This document shows positions 1 through 8,494 of a stretch of 64,000 nucleotides of DNA, one piece after another. The DNA lies in assembly GCA_946476985.1 (NCBI GenBank), contig CAMKWS010000004.1:100328-164327 (forward strand), given 5' to 3'. Both the position numbers and the translations under genes were made by a program. Position 1 is the stretch's first letter, and every line of letters starts with the position of its first letter. This DNA comes from an uncultured Acetobacteraceae bacterium. GTDB lineage: Bacteria; Pseudomonadota; Alphaproteobacteria; Acetobacterales; Acetobacteraceae. The notes under the pieces are model-generated. The model searched no databases. It was given only the letters and a program-made list of their open reading frames with translations, and was not told the origin of the DNA.

Positions 1-2574
1 TACTTTATGTGAAATCGCACGGAGAGAGCCTTCAATACGACGATCCACAAAGAACCAAGCGCCATTATTTTCTGATTCTTCTTGGCACCATAAAACGAGT
101 TCTGCATTTGGGTGGCGGGCAAGTTCTTCCCCTAAGGCATGGTGAGGGAAGGGATAGAGTTGCTCTAGGCGAATAATGGCACAGTCTTGCAGTTTGTGTT
201 CATCTCGCTGCTGGATAAGGTCGTAATATACTTTACCATTACAGAGGATAATACGTTTTGCCCCTTGTGTGCATGAGGGGTCAGCTAAGACGGGCTGGAA
301 GCGTGTTTGGGGGCCCATATCGCTTAGTTGCGATATAGCAAGCCGGTGCCGTAGGAGGGATTTGGGCGTAAAGACGACCAAAGGCTTGTTACAGCGCCGT
401 GCAATTTGGCGGCGCAAAAGATGGAAGAAACTCGCTGGAGTGGACGGCATACATACGCGCATATTGTTCTCTGCGCAGAGCTGGAGGAATCTTTCCGGCC
501 GTGCAGATGAATGTTCAGGCCCAGCCCCTTCATACCCATGTGGGAGGAGGAGGGTCAGACCAGAGGTACGCAGCCATTTTGTCTCACCAGAGGCGATAAA
601 CTGGTCGATGATGATCTGGGCACCATTTGCGAAGTCCCCAAATTGAGCTTCCCATAAAACAAGCGCTTCTTGGTTGCCGAGGGAGTAACCATATTCAAAC
701 CCTAGTACCCCATATTCAGAAAGGGGAGAGTTCCAAATATTTACGGGCGCTTGGCGTGGGCTAATATGGGCGAGAGGAACATAAGGTTGGCCTGTTTTCT
801 GGTCCGTGAGGACGGCATGACGTTGGCTAAATGTTCCGCGCCCGCAATCTTGGCCAGATAGACGCACAGGGTGGCCATCAAGCGCTAATGTTCCAAAAGC
901 GAGGGATTCTGCAGTTGCCCAATCAATGGCCCCCCCCTCAGCCAGAGTGCTTTGGCGTGTTTTGAGCTGGCGTGTCAGGCGGGGGTGAATATTAAATCCA
1001 TCGGGTATTTTTGTGAGGGCTTCGCCAACTTCCTGTAAGCGGGGAAGCGGCACACCTGTCATCGGCTGGATGCGCTCTGCCGTGTCCACAAGTCTTGTAG
1101 GGTCTTGCGGGCTGTAATCAAGCCAATCCGTTGGGCTTGGCTGGTAATATGGTGCATCCTCATAGGCTTTATGCAGCTTAGCTTGCATATCATCCCATAG
1201 CGCATCGATTTCTGCGGGGTGGATATTCGTTTCCGCTAGGAGCTTCTTGGCGTAGATGGTCCTTAATGTAGGATGCTGCTGGATGGTTTGCACCATCGCT
1301 GGTTGGGTGAAAGCGGGATCATCCGTTTCATTATGGCCATGACGGCGATAGCTGATGATATCTACAACAATATCGCTTGCAAATTCTTGCCGCCATTCAT
1401 GAGCGAGAGCAGCACAGCGAGCAACAGCCTCTGGATCATCTCCATTTACATGCAAGACAGGTGCTTGCACGGTTTTGGCAATGTCGGTGTTCCATATACC
1501 AGAATGTGCCGCATCTTGGCCTGTGGTAAAGCCCACCTGATTATTAACAATGAGATGGACTGTTCCCCCCGTGCGATAGCCTTCTAGCTTGGAAAGCTGA
1601 AGGGTTTCATACACTACACCTTGGCCTGCAAAAGCCGCATCACCATGGACAAGAATACCCAGATGTTGGCGGTGATTGATATCTTTATGTCGGTCTTGGT
1701 CGGCACGGACACGGCCTAAAACAACCGTATTTACCGCCTCAAGATGTGAAGGGTTAGGCAGGAGAGAAAGGCGGATCTCATGTCGGCCTTGCGTGATTGT
1801 TGTTGAGGTCCCGAGATGGTATTTCACATCGCCAGAGACACGAATGCCCTCTGGGTAAAAGGCTTTCCCTGCAAATTCGCTAAAAATCGCTTCATATGGT
1901 TTGCGGAGAATATTTGCCATCACATTCAGGCGCCCACGATGGGGCATCCCTAGAGAGATGGAACGGACATCATCTCGTGTGGCTTCGTTTAAAAGCGCTT
2001 GGAGCGCCACAATAAGGCTTTCTCCCCCCTCAAGTCCAAAACGGCGCATACCGGTAAAACGTTTTTGGCAGAAGGTCTCAAACCCTTCAGCTTGGGTCAA
2101 AAGGGCTAAAATACGCTCTTTAGAGAGAGGTAAAGGGGTAGAGGATGGTGTTTCAAGCCGGTCGATCCACCATTGGCGTTGTTGTGCATCTTGCAGATGC
2201 ATAAATTCCGCACCAATGGTGCCGCAATAGGCACGTCTTAATTGGGCAATAAGTTCAGGATCGGTGCCTGCCTGTGGGGTCAGTGCGTCAATAGACCGAG
2301 GCGGGGTAAGACCAAGCGGGTCGAGTTGTGCTTGTAAATGCCCACATAAGCGAAAGGCATATGTCAGTTGCTCTGCAGCCGCGTTGGATGCGTGTTGGTT
2401 GCCTTGTGGAGTCCATCCGCTGGGGGCTGTACTAGGATCTCCTAAAACAGAGAAAAGCTCAGCATAATCCGTGGGGACAGATGCAGGGTTATCCAGCCAT
2501 TTAGTGTACAGCTCACTTAAATAGGCAGTATTTTCACCATGGATTGCATTGTGATGAGCCAGTGAGCTGGTCAT
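1..2574 (-). CDS. sucA: 2-oxoglutarate dehydrogenase E1 component, 3' end outside window
   Basis: Thiamine-diphosphate-dependent E1 subunit of the 2-oxoglutarate dehydrogenase complex, which decarboxylates 2-oxoglutarate to succinyl-CoA in the TCA cycle. Reading the minus strand from the ATG at 2574 gives 858 codons without a stop, running off the window edge. Recognisable family segments include [33 protein letters not shown], the ThDP-binding stretch ending in VNNQVGFTT, and [15 protein letters not shown]. Near the window edge are [20 protein letters not shown] and [15 protein letters not shown], typical of the pyrimidine-binding and C-terminal domains. The usual length is about 930-960 residues, so roughly the last 80-100 are missing. 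A G8 run (C8 at about 909-916 on the plus strand) sits in frame. The family assignment is secure. Confidence 0.96.
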   Translation of the reverse strand, partial: [858 protein letters not shown]

Positions 2575-2802
2575 GAAGGTGTATCTCTCTTTCTTACCTC
2601 GGTGGAGAAATTCTACCCTATCCCACCCAGAAGACAAAATTCTCTCTAGTTTTCGTGAGAAGAATATCTCTCAAAACTGTGTGTTGTTCTACTTATTTTG
2701 CATATTTCACGCAGAAAATGACCTCATTTAAGATAGAGTAAATTTACATGAAAGAGAGGAGACTTGCTTGTCCGTAGAGGAAGCGGTAGCGTGGTGAACA
2801 CT

Positions 2803-3441
2803 ATGAGCGCAATCTCTCTTAATTATGAGGCAGTTCGGCAGGCCCCTGTAAAGCAGGATCCCTGCCCCTATTGTGTGGTGCCGAATTTTATAGAGGGGTC
2901 TTCATTAGCTCGGGTTGTGTCTCTCTTGCCGGAATTTTCAGCAGGGGGATCATTCCCTTTAGAAGCATTATCTCTTCATCCTGATTTGGCGGAGATGATG
3001 AAGGAGTTCTCAGGGCCAGAGCTTAAGGCCATTATCTCTGAGAAATTTGCCATAGATGTGCAAAATGCCCCCAGTATGGTGACGATGCGCGGGCAAACAC
3101 GTGCAAAAGATGGGCGTATCCATCGTGATAGCGTTTCAAAAAGAGTAACAATTTTGCTGTATTTGAACGATCCAACAAAGGATTGGGCGCATCATGGGGG
3201 GTGCTTACGTTTCTTGCGTGGGCCAGATGATGTGGATGATTATGTTTGTGAGATTCCACCTGTTGGCGGCACGTTAGTCATTTTTCCTAATGGGCCAACA
3301 ACATGGCATGGGCATCATCGCTATGTTGGCCCGCGTTATACGGTACAGCTTAACTATATGGCGAAAGACGCAAAGGCGCGTTACGAACTTATGCGCCATC
3401 GTTTGTCCGCTATGTGCAAGCGTTTACCATTTTTAGGGTGA
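2803..3441 (+). CDS. 2OG-Fe(II) oxygenase family protein
   Basis: A 212-residue protein with the jelly-roll signature of 2-oxoglutarate/Fe(II)-dependent dioxygenases. There is a proximal HxD pair (His107, Asp109 in GRIHRDS), a GGCLRF strand, and a distal histidine in TWHGHH near 169-172. An arginine follows in GPRYTVQLNY, about position 178, which could bind the 2OG carboxylate. The N-terminal third has no motif I recognise. The start is uncertain: ATG 2803 matches the family best, but GTG 2791 has a better-spaced GAGGAAG, and TTG 2764 follows AGAGAGGA directly. The substrate cannot be read from sequence; small-molecule or prolyl/aspartyl hydroxylation are both possible. It is divergent from sucA and is followed 90 bp later by asd, with no obvious link to either. 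Confidence 0.75.
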   Translation: MSAISLNYEAVRQAPVKQDPCPYCVVPNFIEGSSLARVVSLLPEFSAGGSFPLEALSLHPDLAEMMKEFSGPELKAIISEKFAIDVQNAPSMVTMRGQTRAKDGRIHRDSVSKRVTILLYLNDPTKDWAHHGGCLRFLRGPDDVDDYVCEIPPVGGTLVIFPNGPTTWHGHHRYVGPRYTVQLNYMAKDAKARYELMRHRLSAMCKRLPFLG

Positions 3442-3531
3442 TCTTGGCTGAAACTCGTCACGTTGTGGTATAGATTCTGACAGATTATGAGATGAAGTAG
3501 GGGGATGAGCCCCACCGAAAGGAAGAAAAGA

Positions 3532-4584
3532 ATGGGATATCGGGTTGCAGTCGTTGGGGCGACAGGTGCTGTAGGACGCGAGATTTTGCGTATTCTGGCA
3601 GAGCGTAACTTCCCTGTAGATGAGATTGCTGCATTGGCTTCTGCTCGTTCCACCGGGCGTGAGGTGTCTTTTGGTGAGAAGGTCATCAAAATTCAGAATC
3701 TCGAAACATTCGATTTCACAGGGTGGGATATCGCCTTATTCTCCCCAGGTGGTGCGGTCTCGGCAAAATATGCCCCTAAAGCAGCTGCGGCGAAATGTTT
3801 GGTGGTCGATAATACATCCCATTTCCGTATGGAGCCGGGGATTCCGCTTGTTGTGCCAGAGGTGAATGCAAGTGCGTTAAAAAAAGCACGCCGTGGGATT
3901 ATCGCTAACCCTAACTGCTCCACTGCTCAGATGATGGTTGTTTTAAAACCATTGCATGAGCTGTTTGGTATTGAGCGTGTGGTTGTTTCAACCTACCAAG
4001 CTGTTTCTGGTGCGGGTAAGTCTGGCATGGATGAACTCTTTAGCCAGACCAAAGGTAGCTTTGTGAATGATGCACCAACAGTCGCACAATTTACTAAGCA
4101 GATTGCCTTTAACGTGATCCCTCATATCGATCGTTTCATGGATGATGGGGCCACAAAAGAAGAATGGAAGATGGCGGTAGAAACCCGTAAGATTCTCGAC
4201 CCCGATATCAAAGTGCTGGCAACATGTGTGCGTGTGCCTGTCTTTATCGGCCATTCTGAGGCTATTAGCATTGAATGTCGCAAGCCTATTGACCTTGCAA
4301 AAGCACGGAATGCTCTACGGAATGCTCCTGGTGTTATTCTGCGTGATGAGCGTGAAGATGGTGGCTATGTCACACCGGTGGAATGTGTGGGTGAGGATGA
4401 TACTTATGTGTCCCGTCTGCGTATCGACCCAACTGTAGAGAATGGTCTTGCTTTCTGGTGTGTGTCAGACAATCTCCGTAAAGGTGCAGCTCTTAATGCT
4501 GTGCAGATTGCTGAGAGCTTGGATGAGCAAAAACTTATCGGGAAGGATTCCATCCTGTGGCAGCCTGCTCCTAAGCCAGAATAA
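3532..4584 (+). CDS. asd: Aspartate-semialdehyde dehydrogenase
   Basis: Reduces aspartyl-4-phosphate to aspartate-4-semialdehyde with NADPH, the branch point to lysine/diaminopimelate, threonine and methionine. The protein is 350 residues. The N-terminal Rossmann motif is GATGAVGREIL (9-19), and the nucleophilic cysteine lies in NPNCSTAQM (Cys129). Substrate-binding segments include FRMEPGIPLVVPEVN and GHSEAISIE. The length matches the short bacterial Asd class. I chose ATG 3532, preceded by GGAAGA 5 bp upstream. An in-frame ATG at 3505 would add nine residues ahead of the nucleotide fold, with no benefit. A strong terminator follows about 55 bp after the stop. It supplies the same pathway as dapB further along on the other strand. 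Confidence 0.97.
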   Translation: MGYRVAVVGATGAVGREILRILAERNFPVDEIAALASARSTGREVSFGEKVIKIQNLETFDFTGWDIALFSPGGAVSAKYAPKAAAAKCLVVDNTSHFRMEPGIPLVVPEVNASALKKARRGIIANPNCSTAQMMVVLKPLHELFGIERVVVSTYQAVSGAGKSGMDELFSQTKGSFVNDAPTVAQFTKQIAFNVIPHIDRFMDDGATKEEWKMAVETRKILDPDIKVLATCVRVPVFIGHSEAISIECRKPIDLAKARNALRNAPGVILRDEREDGGYVTPVECVGEDDTYVSRLRIDPTVENGLAFWCVSDNLRKGAALNAVQIAESLDEQKLIGKDSILWQPAPKPE

Positions 4585-4637
4585 GGCGGTTATGCCTTAA
4601 AGGGTAAGAAGCAACTTATCCTCGATAAGATAGATAG

Positions 4638-4675
4638 AACGAGAGAGGCATCTCATATGGCTCTCTCGTTTTTTT
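4638..4675 (+). terminator. Rho-independent terminator after asd
   Basis: The arms AACGAGAGAG (4638-4647) and CTCTCTCGTT (4661-4670) are perfect complements around a 13-nt loop, followed by a T run to 4675. It lies 53 bp past the asd stop and before the hemH promoter region, so the two genes are probably separate transcripts. Confidence 0.9.
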
Positions 4676-4846
4676 ATGCGTATTTTTAAAGAAGGTATGG
4701 CGAATTAATGTAGAGGACGAAGTAAGGATGTTGAGAGTGTTTGTTGATATATTTGGATTATAAATTAAAACAAATTAATAGGCATTACTTTTGCTTGAGA
4801 GAGGTTTAAACACCTTCCCAAAAGAGGGGAGAATGTTCATAGTGCA

Positions 4847-5890
4847 ATGGTTATGTCTTACTTCACCTATAAGTCTCCTCGTATGCCCGTTCCGTCAGGG
4901 GGACGGGTGGGTATTCTTCTCATTAATCTCGGTACCCCGGATGATACGGGTTATTTCTCCGTCCGGCGTTATTTGAAGGAATTCCTTTCAGACCGCCGCG
5001 TGATTGAAGCTCCGCCGTTGATTTGGCAGCCGATCTTGCGTTTGCTCGTGCTGTCTCGCCGACCCTTTGCCAGTGGTGCAAATTACGCACGCATTTGGGA
5101 TAAGGAGGAGAACGCATCTCCTTTGCGTGTTTATACACGCAAGCAAGCCGAAGGGTTGGCAAAGCGGTTAGAGGCTGAAGGCGTACCCGTTGCGTGGGGG
5201 ATGCGTTATGGTCAACCATCAGTTCGGCAGGCTGTGGAGGAGCTGATGGATCAAGGGTGTGACCGTATCATTAGCGTGCCGCTCTATCCGCAATATTCAG
5301 CCACAACAACAGCGACTGCGAATGACCAGCTTTTTCGTGCATTAATGCGTTTGCGGCACCAACCTGCGATAACGACCATGCCGTCCTTTCCAGATCATCC
5401 TAAATTCATTGAAGCACTTGTTGCATCAGTAAGGCAGAGTTTTGCAGGGCTATCCTTCACTCCGCAGCGTTTGGTTGCTTCTTTTCATGGTTTGCCAAAA
5501 ACTTGTGTAGAGCAGGGCGACCCATATCGGCAGGAATGTGAGCGAACAGTTACAGCTCTTGCACAAGCTTTAGGGATGAGTGAGGAAGAAGTGCCTCTGA
5601 CCTTCCAGTCCCGTTTTGGGCCAATGGAATGGCTACAGCCTTATACAGCACCTTATATTGCAAACTTACCAAAGCAGGGCATTACCAAAATTGCGGTTAT
5701 TATGCCGGGTTTCATGGCTGATTGTATTGAAACGTTAGATGAAATTGGCCGTGAGGTCCGAGAAGAATTTATGGAGGCCGGCGGAGAGGAATTTGCCTTC
5801 GTGCCGTGTTTAAATGATTCTACCGAGACCATTAACCTTTTAGAAGCTTTGTCCCGTCAGGCTATGAAAGGCCTTATAAGCGGTTCTTAA
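4847..5890 (+). CDS. hemH: Ferrochelatase
   Basis: Inserts Fe(II) into protoporphyrin IX, the last step of protoheme synthesis. The protein is 347 residues, the usual size for bacterial HemH. It begins with the family strand VGILLINLGTPD, has VPLYPQYSATTTAT in the middle, and carries the conserved catalytic histidine in SFHGLPKTCVEQGDPY. The C-terminal half has LTFQSRFGPMEWLQPYT and the metal-region glutamate segment CIETLDEI. Start choice: ATG 4847 or ATG 4853 is in frame. The nearest purine-rich site (AAAGAGGGGA, 4821-4830) is rather far, so the ribosome site is ordinary or weak. Heme demand is consistent with the bc1 and bd oxidase genes near 37-42 kb. Confidence 0.97.
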   Translation: MVMSYFTYKSPRMPVPSGGRVGILLINLGTPDDTGYFSVRRYLKEFLSDRRVIEAPPLIWQPILRLLVLSRRPFASGANYARIWDKEENASPLRVYTRKQAEGLAKRLEAEGVPVAWGMRYGQPSVRQAVEELMDQGCDRIISVPLYPQYSATTTATANDQLFRALMRLRHQPAITTMPSFPDHPKFIEALVASVRQSFAGLSFTPQRLVASFHGLPKTCVEQGDPYRQECERTVTALAQALGMSEEEVPLTFQSRFGPMEWLQPYTAPYIANLPKQGITKIAVIMPGFMADCIETLDEIGREVREEFMEAGGEEFAFVPCLNDSTETINLLEALSRQAMKGLISGS

Positions 5891-5915
5891 CGGTTTAAAA
5901 TTGCCTCTATGATAG

Positions 5916-5949
5916 AAAAAGCCCGACCATAAATTTGGTCGGGCTTTTT
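5916..5949. terminator. Bidirectional terminator between hemH and a small convergent gene
   Basis: The arms GCCCGACCA and TGGTCGGGC are flanked by A5 on the left and T5 on the right. They enclose a short AT-rich loop, so the hairpin could stop transcription from both sides. It lies 25 bp past hemH and just past the stop of the small minus-strand gene. Confidence 0.9.
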
Positions 5950-5959
5950 AAGATCTGCT

Positions 5960-6307
5960 TTAGTTAGCAGTTTGAGGAGCTACTGGCGCTGTAGCTGCAG
6001 CAGCGGGAGCTGTTGCTGCCTGCTGAGCTTGCTGGCTTGCGGATGTTGCAGCATTTTTAGCATCAGATGCATGCTCTTTTTCAAAAGCAGCGGCTTTCTG
6101 AGCTACGTCTTTACGGTACTGGTGGCGTTTATACATGCCAACAGCGCAACCGCCGACAGCACCAAGAACGCCATGGTGGTGAGCAAGATGACCTGCAGCG
6201 GCACCAGCGGCACCATATTTCAGGCAGCCACCTGGTTCAGCGATAGCAGGAGCTGAAACACCAACGAGCATTGTAGCTGCTAGGAGAGAGCACAGTTTGC
6301 GTGTCAT
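5960..6307 (-). CDS. Small exported glycine-zipper-like protein, function unknown
   Basis: A 115-residue protein with a clear signal peptide (MTRKLCSLLAATMLVG, likely cleaved after SAPAIA around residue 23). A glycine/alanine-rich stretch with regular small-residue spacing follows at about 32-58 (GAAGAAAG, GVLGAVGGCAVG), resembling glycine-zipper motifs of outer-membrane or periplasmic proteins. Two cysteines (in GGCLKYG and GGCAVG) flank this segment. After a short basic stretch (YKRHQYRK), the C-terminal 50 residues are Ala/Gln/Thr/Pro-rich and probably disordered. It appears to be a single-gene unit ending at the shared terminator. I do not recognise a named family. Confidence 0.8.
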   Translation of the reverse strand: MTRKLCSLLAATMLVGVSAPAIAEPGGCLKYGAAGAAAGHLAHHHGVLGAVGGCAVGMYKRHQYRKDVAQKAAAFEKEHASDAKNAATSASQQAQQAATAPAAAATAPVAPQTAN

Positions 6308-6535
6308 AGAATGTCCTCACAGAATATTAGGGAAGAAGATCCCTCTTATATAAGGTCGATACCCCATAAAAGGATGCTGTGATTGTTACGCATAAATAGA
6401 GTGTCGTCCATTCGTTGGGTTAAAAAATGACTATTTTTTGTTTAACAATAAAATAATAATTACATCCGCAAGATAGCGCATAACGATGCTGCGCTGCATT
6501 GCGAGGGGCTGATGCTTATTTTTTGAAGTAAGAAA

Positions 6536-6612
6536 TGGTCGGAGTGAGAGGATTCGAACCTCCGACCCCTGCGTCCCGAACACAGTGCTCTACCAGGCTG
6601 AGCTACACTCCG
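6536..6612 (-). tRNA. tRNA-Pro (anticodon CGG)
   Basis: The minus strand folds as a full cloverleaf of 77 nt including an encoded CCA (6536-6538). The acceptor arms CGGAGTG and CACTCCG pair perfectly, the D arm begins TAGCTCAGCCTGGTAGAGC, and the T loop is GGTTCGAATCC. The anticodon arm is CTGTG-TTCGGGA-CGCAG, placing CGG at positions 34-36, which reads CCG proline codons. The discriminator base is A, as in other proline tRNAs. Confidence 0.95.
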
Positions 6613-6714
6613 ATTTCCGTGCTTACTCCTACTCTTACTAGGGGTGCTGCGCAAGAGGGGAGCGGCCATGTTTGGGAGAAAAATATACGCTTTATGGGCG
6701 CATTTTAGGCAAAC

Positions 6715-6744
6715 AAAAACCCCCGCCTATTATGGAGGCGGGGG
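6715..6744 (-). terminator. Terminator of the etf genes
   Basis: On the minus strand, CCCCCGCCT and AGGCGGGGG form a perfect GC-rich stem with a short AT loop, followed by TTTTTG. It starts about 18 bp beyond the etfA stop codon. Confidence 0.9.
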
Positions 6745-6762
6745 TGATGTATGAAAATGCTC

Positions 6763-7677
6763 TTAAAGAGCTTTTTCCAAGGCAGGAAGAACCTCAAAGA
6801 GATCCCCCACAATGCCGTAATCAGCGACCTTGAAGATAGGGGCATCAGGGTCCAAGTTCACCGCGACAATCACGCGACTATCTTTCATACCTGCCAAATG
6901 CTGGATAGCGCCAGAAAGCCCCACAGCAATATAGAGCTCTGGTGCAACGATCTTACCTGTCTGGCCAACCTGCATTTCGTTTGGCGCAAAGCCGGAGTCA
7001 ACAGCAGCGCGAGAAGCGCCAATAGCGGCACCAAGCTTATCCGCTACAGGTTCAAGCAAGCTGTGGAAGTTGCTTTCATCCTTCAGCCCCTTACCACCAG
7101 AGATCACCACACGAGCAACTTCTAGTTCTGGGCGATCAGATTCAGTCTGCTCTAGGCGGAGGAAGCTGCTTTTGCCGTCTTCTGCAGGAGCTTCCAGAAC
7201 CTCAACAGAGGCAGAGCCACCTTCTTCAGCAACAGGGTCAAAGCTAGAACCACGCACAGTCAGCACTTTAACTGTATCGCTAGATTGCACAGTCGCTAAA
7301 GCGTTGCCAGCATAGATGGGGCGAACAAAAGTGGCCTCATCATTGATCTTCACAACATCAGAGATTGGTTGAACATCCAATAAACCCGCAAGGCGTGGGA
7401 GGATGTTTTTACCCATGGATGAAGCGGCAGAGAGAATGTGGCTATAAGAGCTGGAAAGAGATGCCAGCAAAGCGGCTGTTGGCTCAGCCAAGGCACTCTT
7501 TAAAGCAGGCACATGTAAAATCTTCCGCACGCCAGCAAGCTTTGCTGCGGCATCAATGCCTTCATTACCGAGGATGATGGCATCAACATCGCCAAATTGT
7601 GCAGCGGCGGCGAGTGCAGAGCGAGAAGCCTGACGAATCTTGCCGTGTTCGCTTTCAATCAGAACAAGTGCGGTCAT
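6763..7677 (-). CDS. etfA: Electron transfer flavoprotein, alpha subunit
   Basis: The FAD-carrying subunit of ETF, which passes electrons from acyl-CoA and other flavin dehydrogenases to ETF:quinone oxidoreductase. The protein is 304 residues, normal for EtfA. The C-terminal FAD domain is clear: [10 protein letters not shown], then [36 protein letters not shown], and the closing segment with [17 protein letters not shown]. Its start overlaps the etfB stop by one base (TAATG), so translation is probably coupled. A terminator follows directly, so etfB-etfA ends here. Confidence 0.97.
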   Translation of the reverse strand: MTALVLIESEHGKIRQASRSALAAAAQFGDVDAIILGNEGIDAAAKLAGVRKILHVPALKSALAEPTAALLASLSSSYSHILSAASSMGKNILPRLAGLLDVQPISDVVKINDEATFVRPIYAGNALATVQSSDTVKVLTVRGSSFDPVAEEGGSASVEVLEAPAEDGKSSFLRLEQTESDRPELEVARVVISGGKGLKDESNFHSLLEPVADKLGAAIGASRAAVDSGFAPNEMQVGQTGKIVAPELYIAVGLSGAIQHLAGMKDSRVIVAVNLDPDAPIFKVADYGIVGDLFEVLPALEKAL

Positions 7678-8432
7678 TAGATCACCTTCGCTTCTGTCTT
7701 GAGCTTCTCAACCAGCTCTTCCACCGTTTCAACAATGACACCAGCTGTGCGTTCTGGTGGTTCTGCTACGCTCACCAATTTCAGGTGGGAGGTTAGATCA
7801 ACACCGAGAGAGTCTGCTTCAATCGTTTCAAGCGGCTTTTTGCGTGCCTTCATGATGTTAGGCAGGGTCGCATAGCGTGGCTCATTTAGGCGGAGGTCTG
7901 CGGTAATTACAGCAGGAAGGGAGAGGGAGAGAACTTCCGTTCCACCATCAACTTCGCGAGCAACCTCAACTTTACTGTCTGCAACAGTCACCTGGCTGGC
8001 GAAGGTGCCTTGTGGCCAACCAAGCTTAGCCGCTAGCATCTGGCCAGTTGCGTTCATATCATCATCAATTGCCTGCTTGCCCATAGAGACAATGCCAGGA
8101 TTTTCCCGCTCTACAATGACCTTCAGGAGGTTTGCTACAACGCGCGGTTCAATTTCAGCATCCGTACGGATGAGAATAGCGCGGTCTGCCCCCATAGCCA
8201 TGGCTGTACGCAGCACATCTTGCGCTACTTGCGGGCCAATAGTGACAGCAATCACCTCATCAGCCTGGTTTTTCTCGCGCAGACGGAGCGCTTCTTCAAG
8301 CGCGATTTCGTCGAACGGATTCATGGACATTTTCACGCCCTGAGTTTCGACACCGCTGCCATCAGCCGCTACGCGCGGCTTGATGTTGTAATCAACAACC
8401 CGTTTGACGGGGACAAGAACCTTCATGGTCAT
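7677..8432 (-). CDS. etfB: Electron transfer flavoprotein, beta subunit
   Basis: The AMP-binding subunit of ETF, forming the heterodimer with EtfA. The protein is 251 residues. It starts with [14 protein letters not shown] after an optional MT, has [17 protein letters not shown] in the expected place, and has the AMP-site region with [19 protein letters not shown]. The C-terminal arm that wraps around EtfA (ADSLGVDL onward) is present. It lies upstream of etfA with a TAATG junction, and 62 bp downstream of the ETF:quinone oxidoreductase gene. That order suggests one electron-transfer operon. Confidence 0.97.
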   Translation of the reverse strand: MTMKVLVPVKRVVDYNIKPRVAADGSGVETQGVKMSMNPFDEIALEEALRLREKNQADEVIAVTIGPQVAQDVLRTAMAMGADRAILIRTDAEIEPRVVANLLKVIVERENPGIVSMGKQAIDDDMNATGQMLAAKLGWPQGTFASQVTVADSKVEVAREVDGGTEVLSLSLPAVITADLRLNEPRYATLPNIMKARKKPLETIEADSLGVDLTSHLKLVSVAEPPERTAGVIVETVEELVEKLKTEAKVI

Positions 8433-8494
8433 CCTTCGTTGCTGTCGCCGCTAAGTAAATCTGCGGGGTAGAATATCCCGTCTTTTACGAAATG

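Noticed and set aside
909..916. C8/G8 homopolymer inside sucA as a phase-variation site.
   Set aside because: It lies in an essential metabolic gene in frame. Similar G7 runs occur in cioB and the lipoprotein gene, so long G runs are common here.
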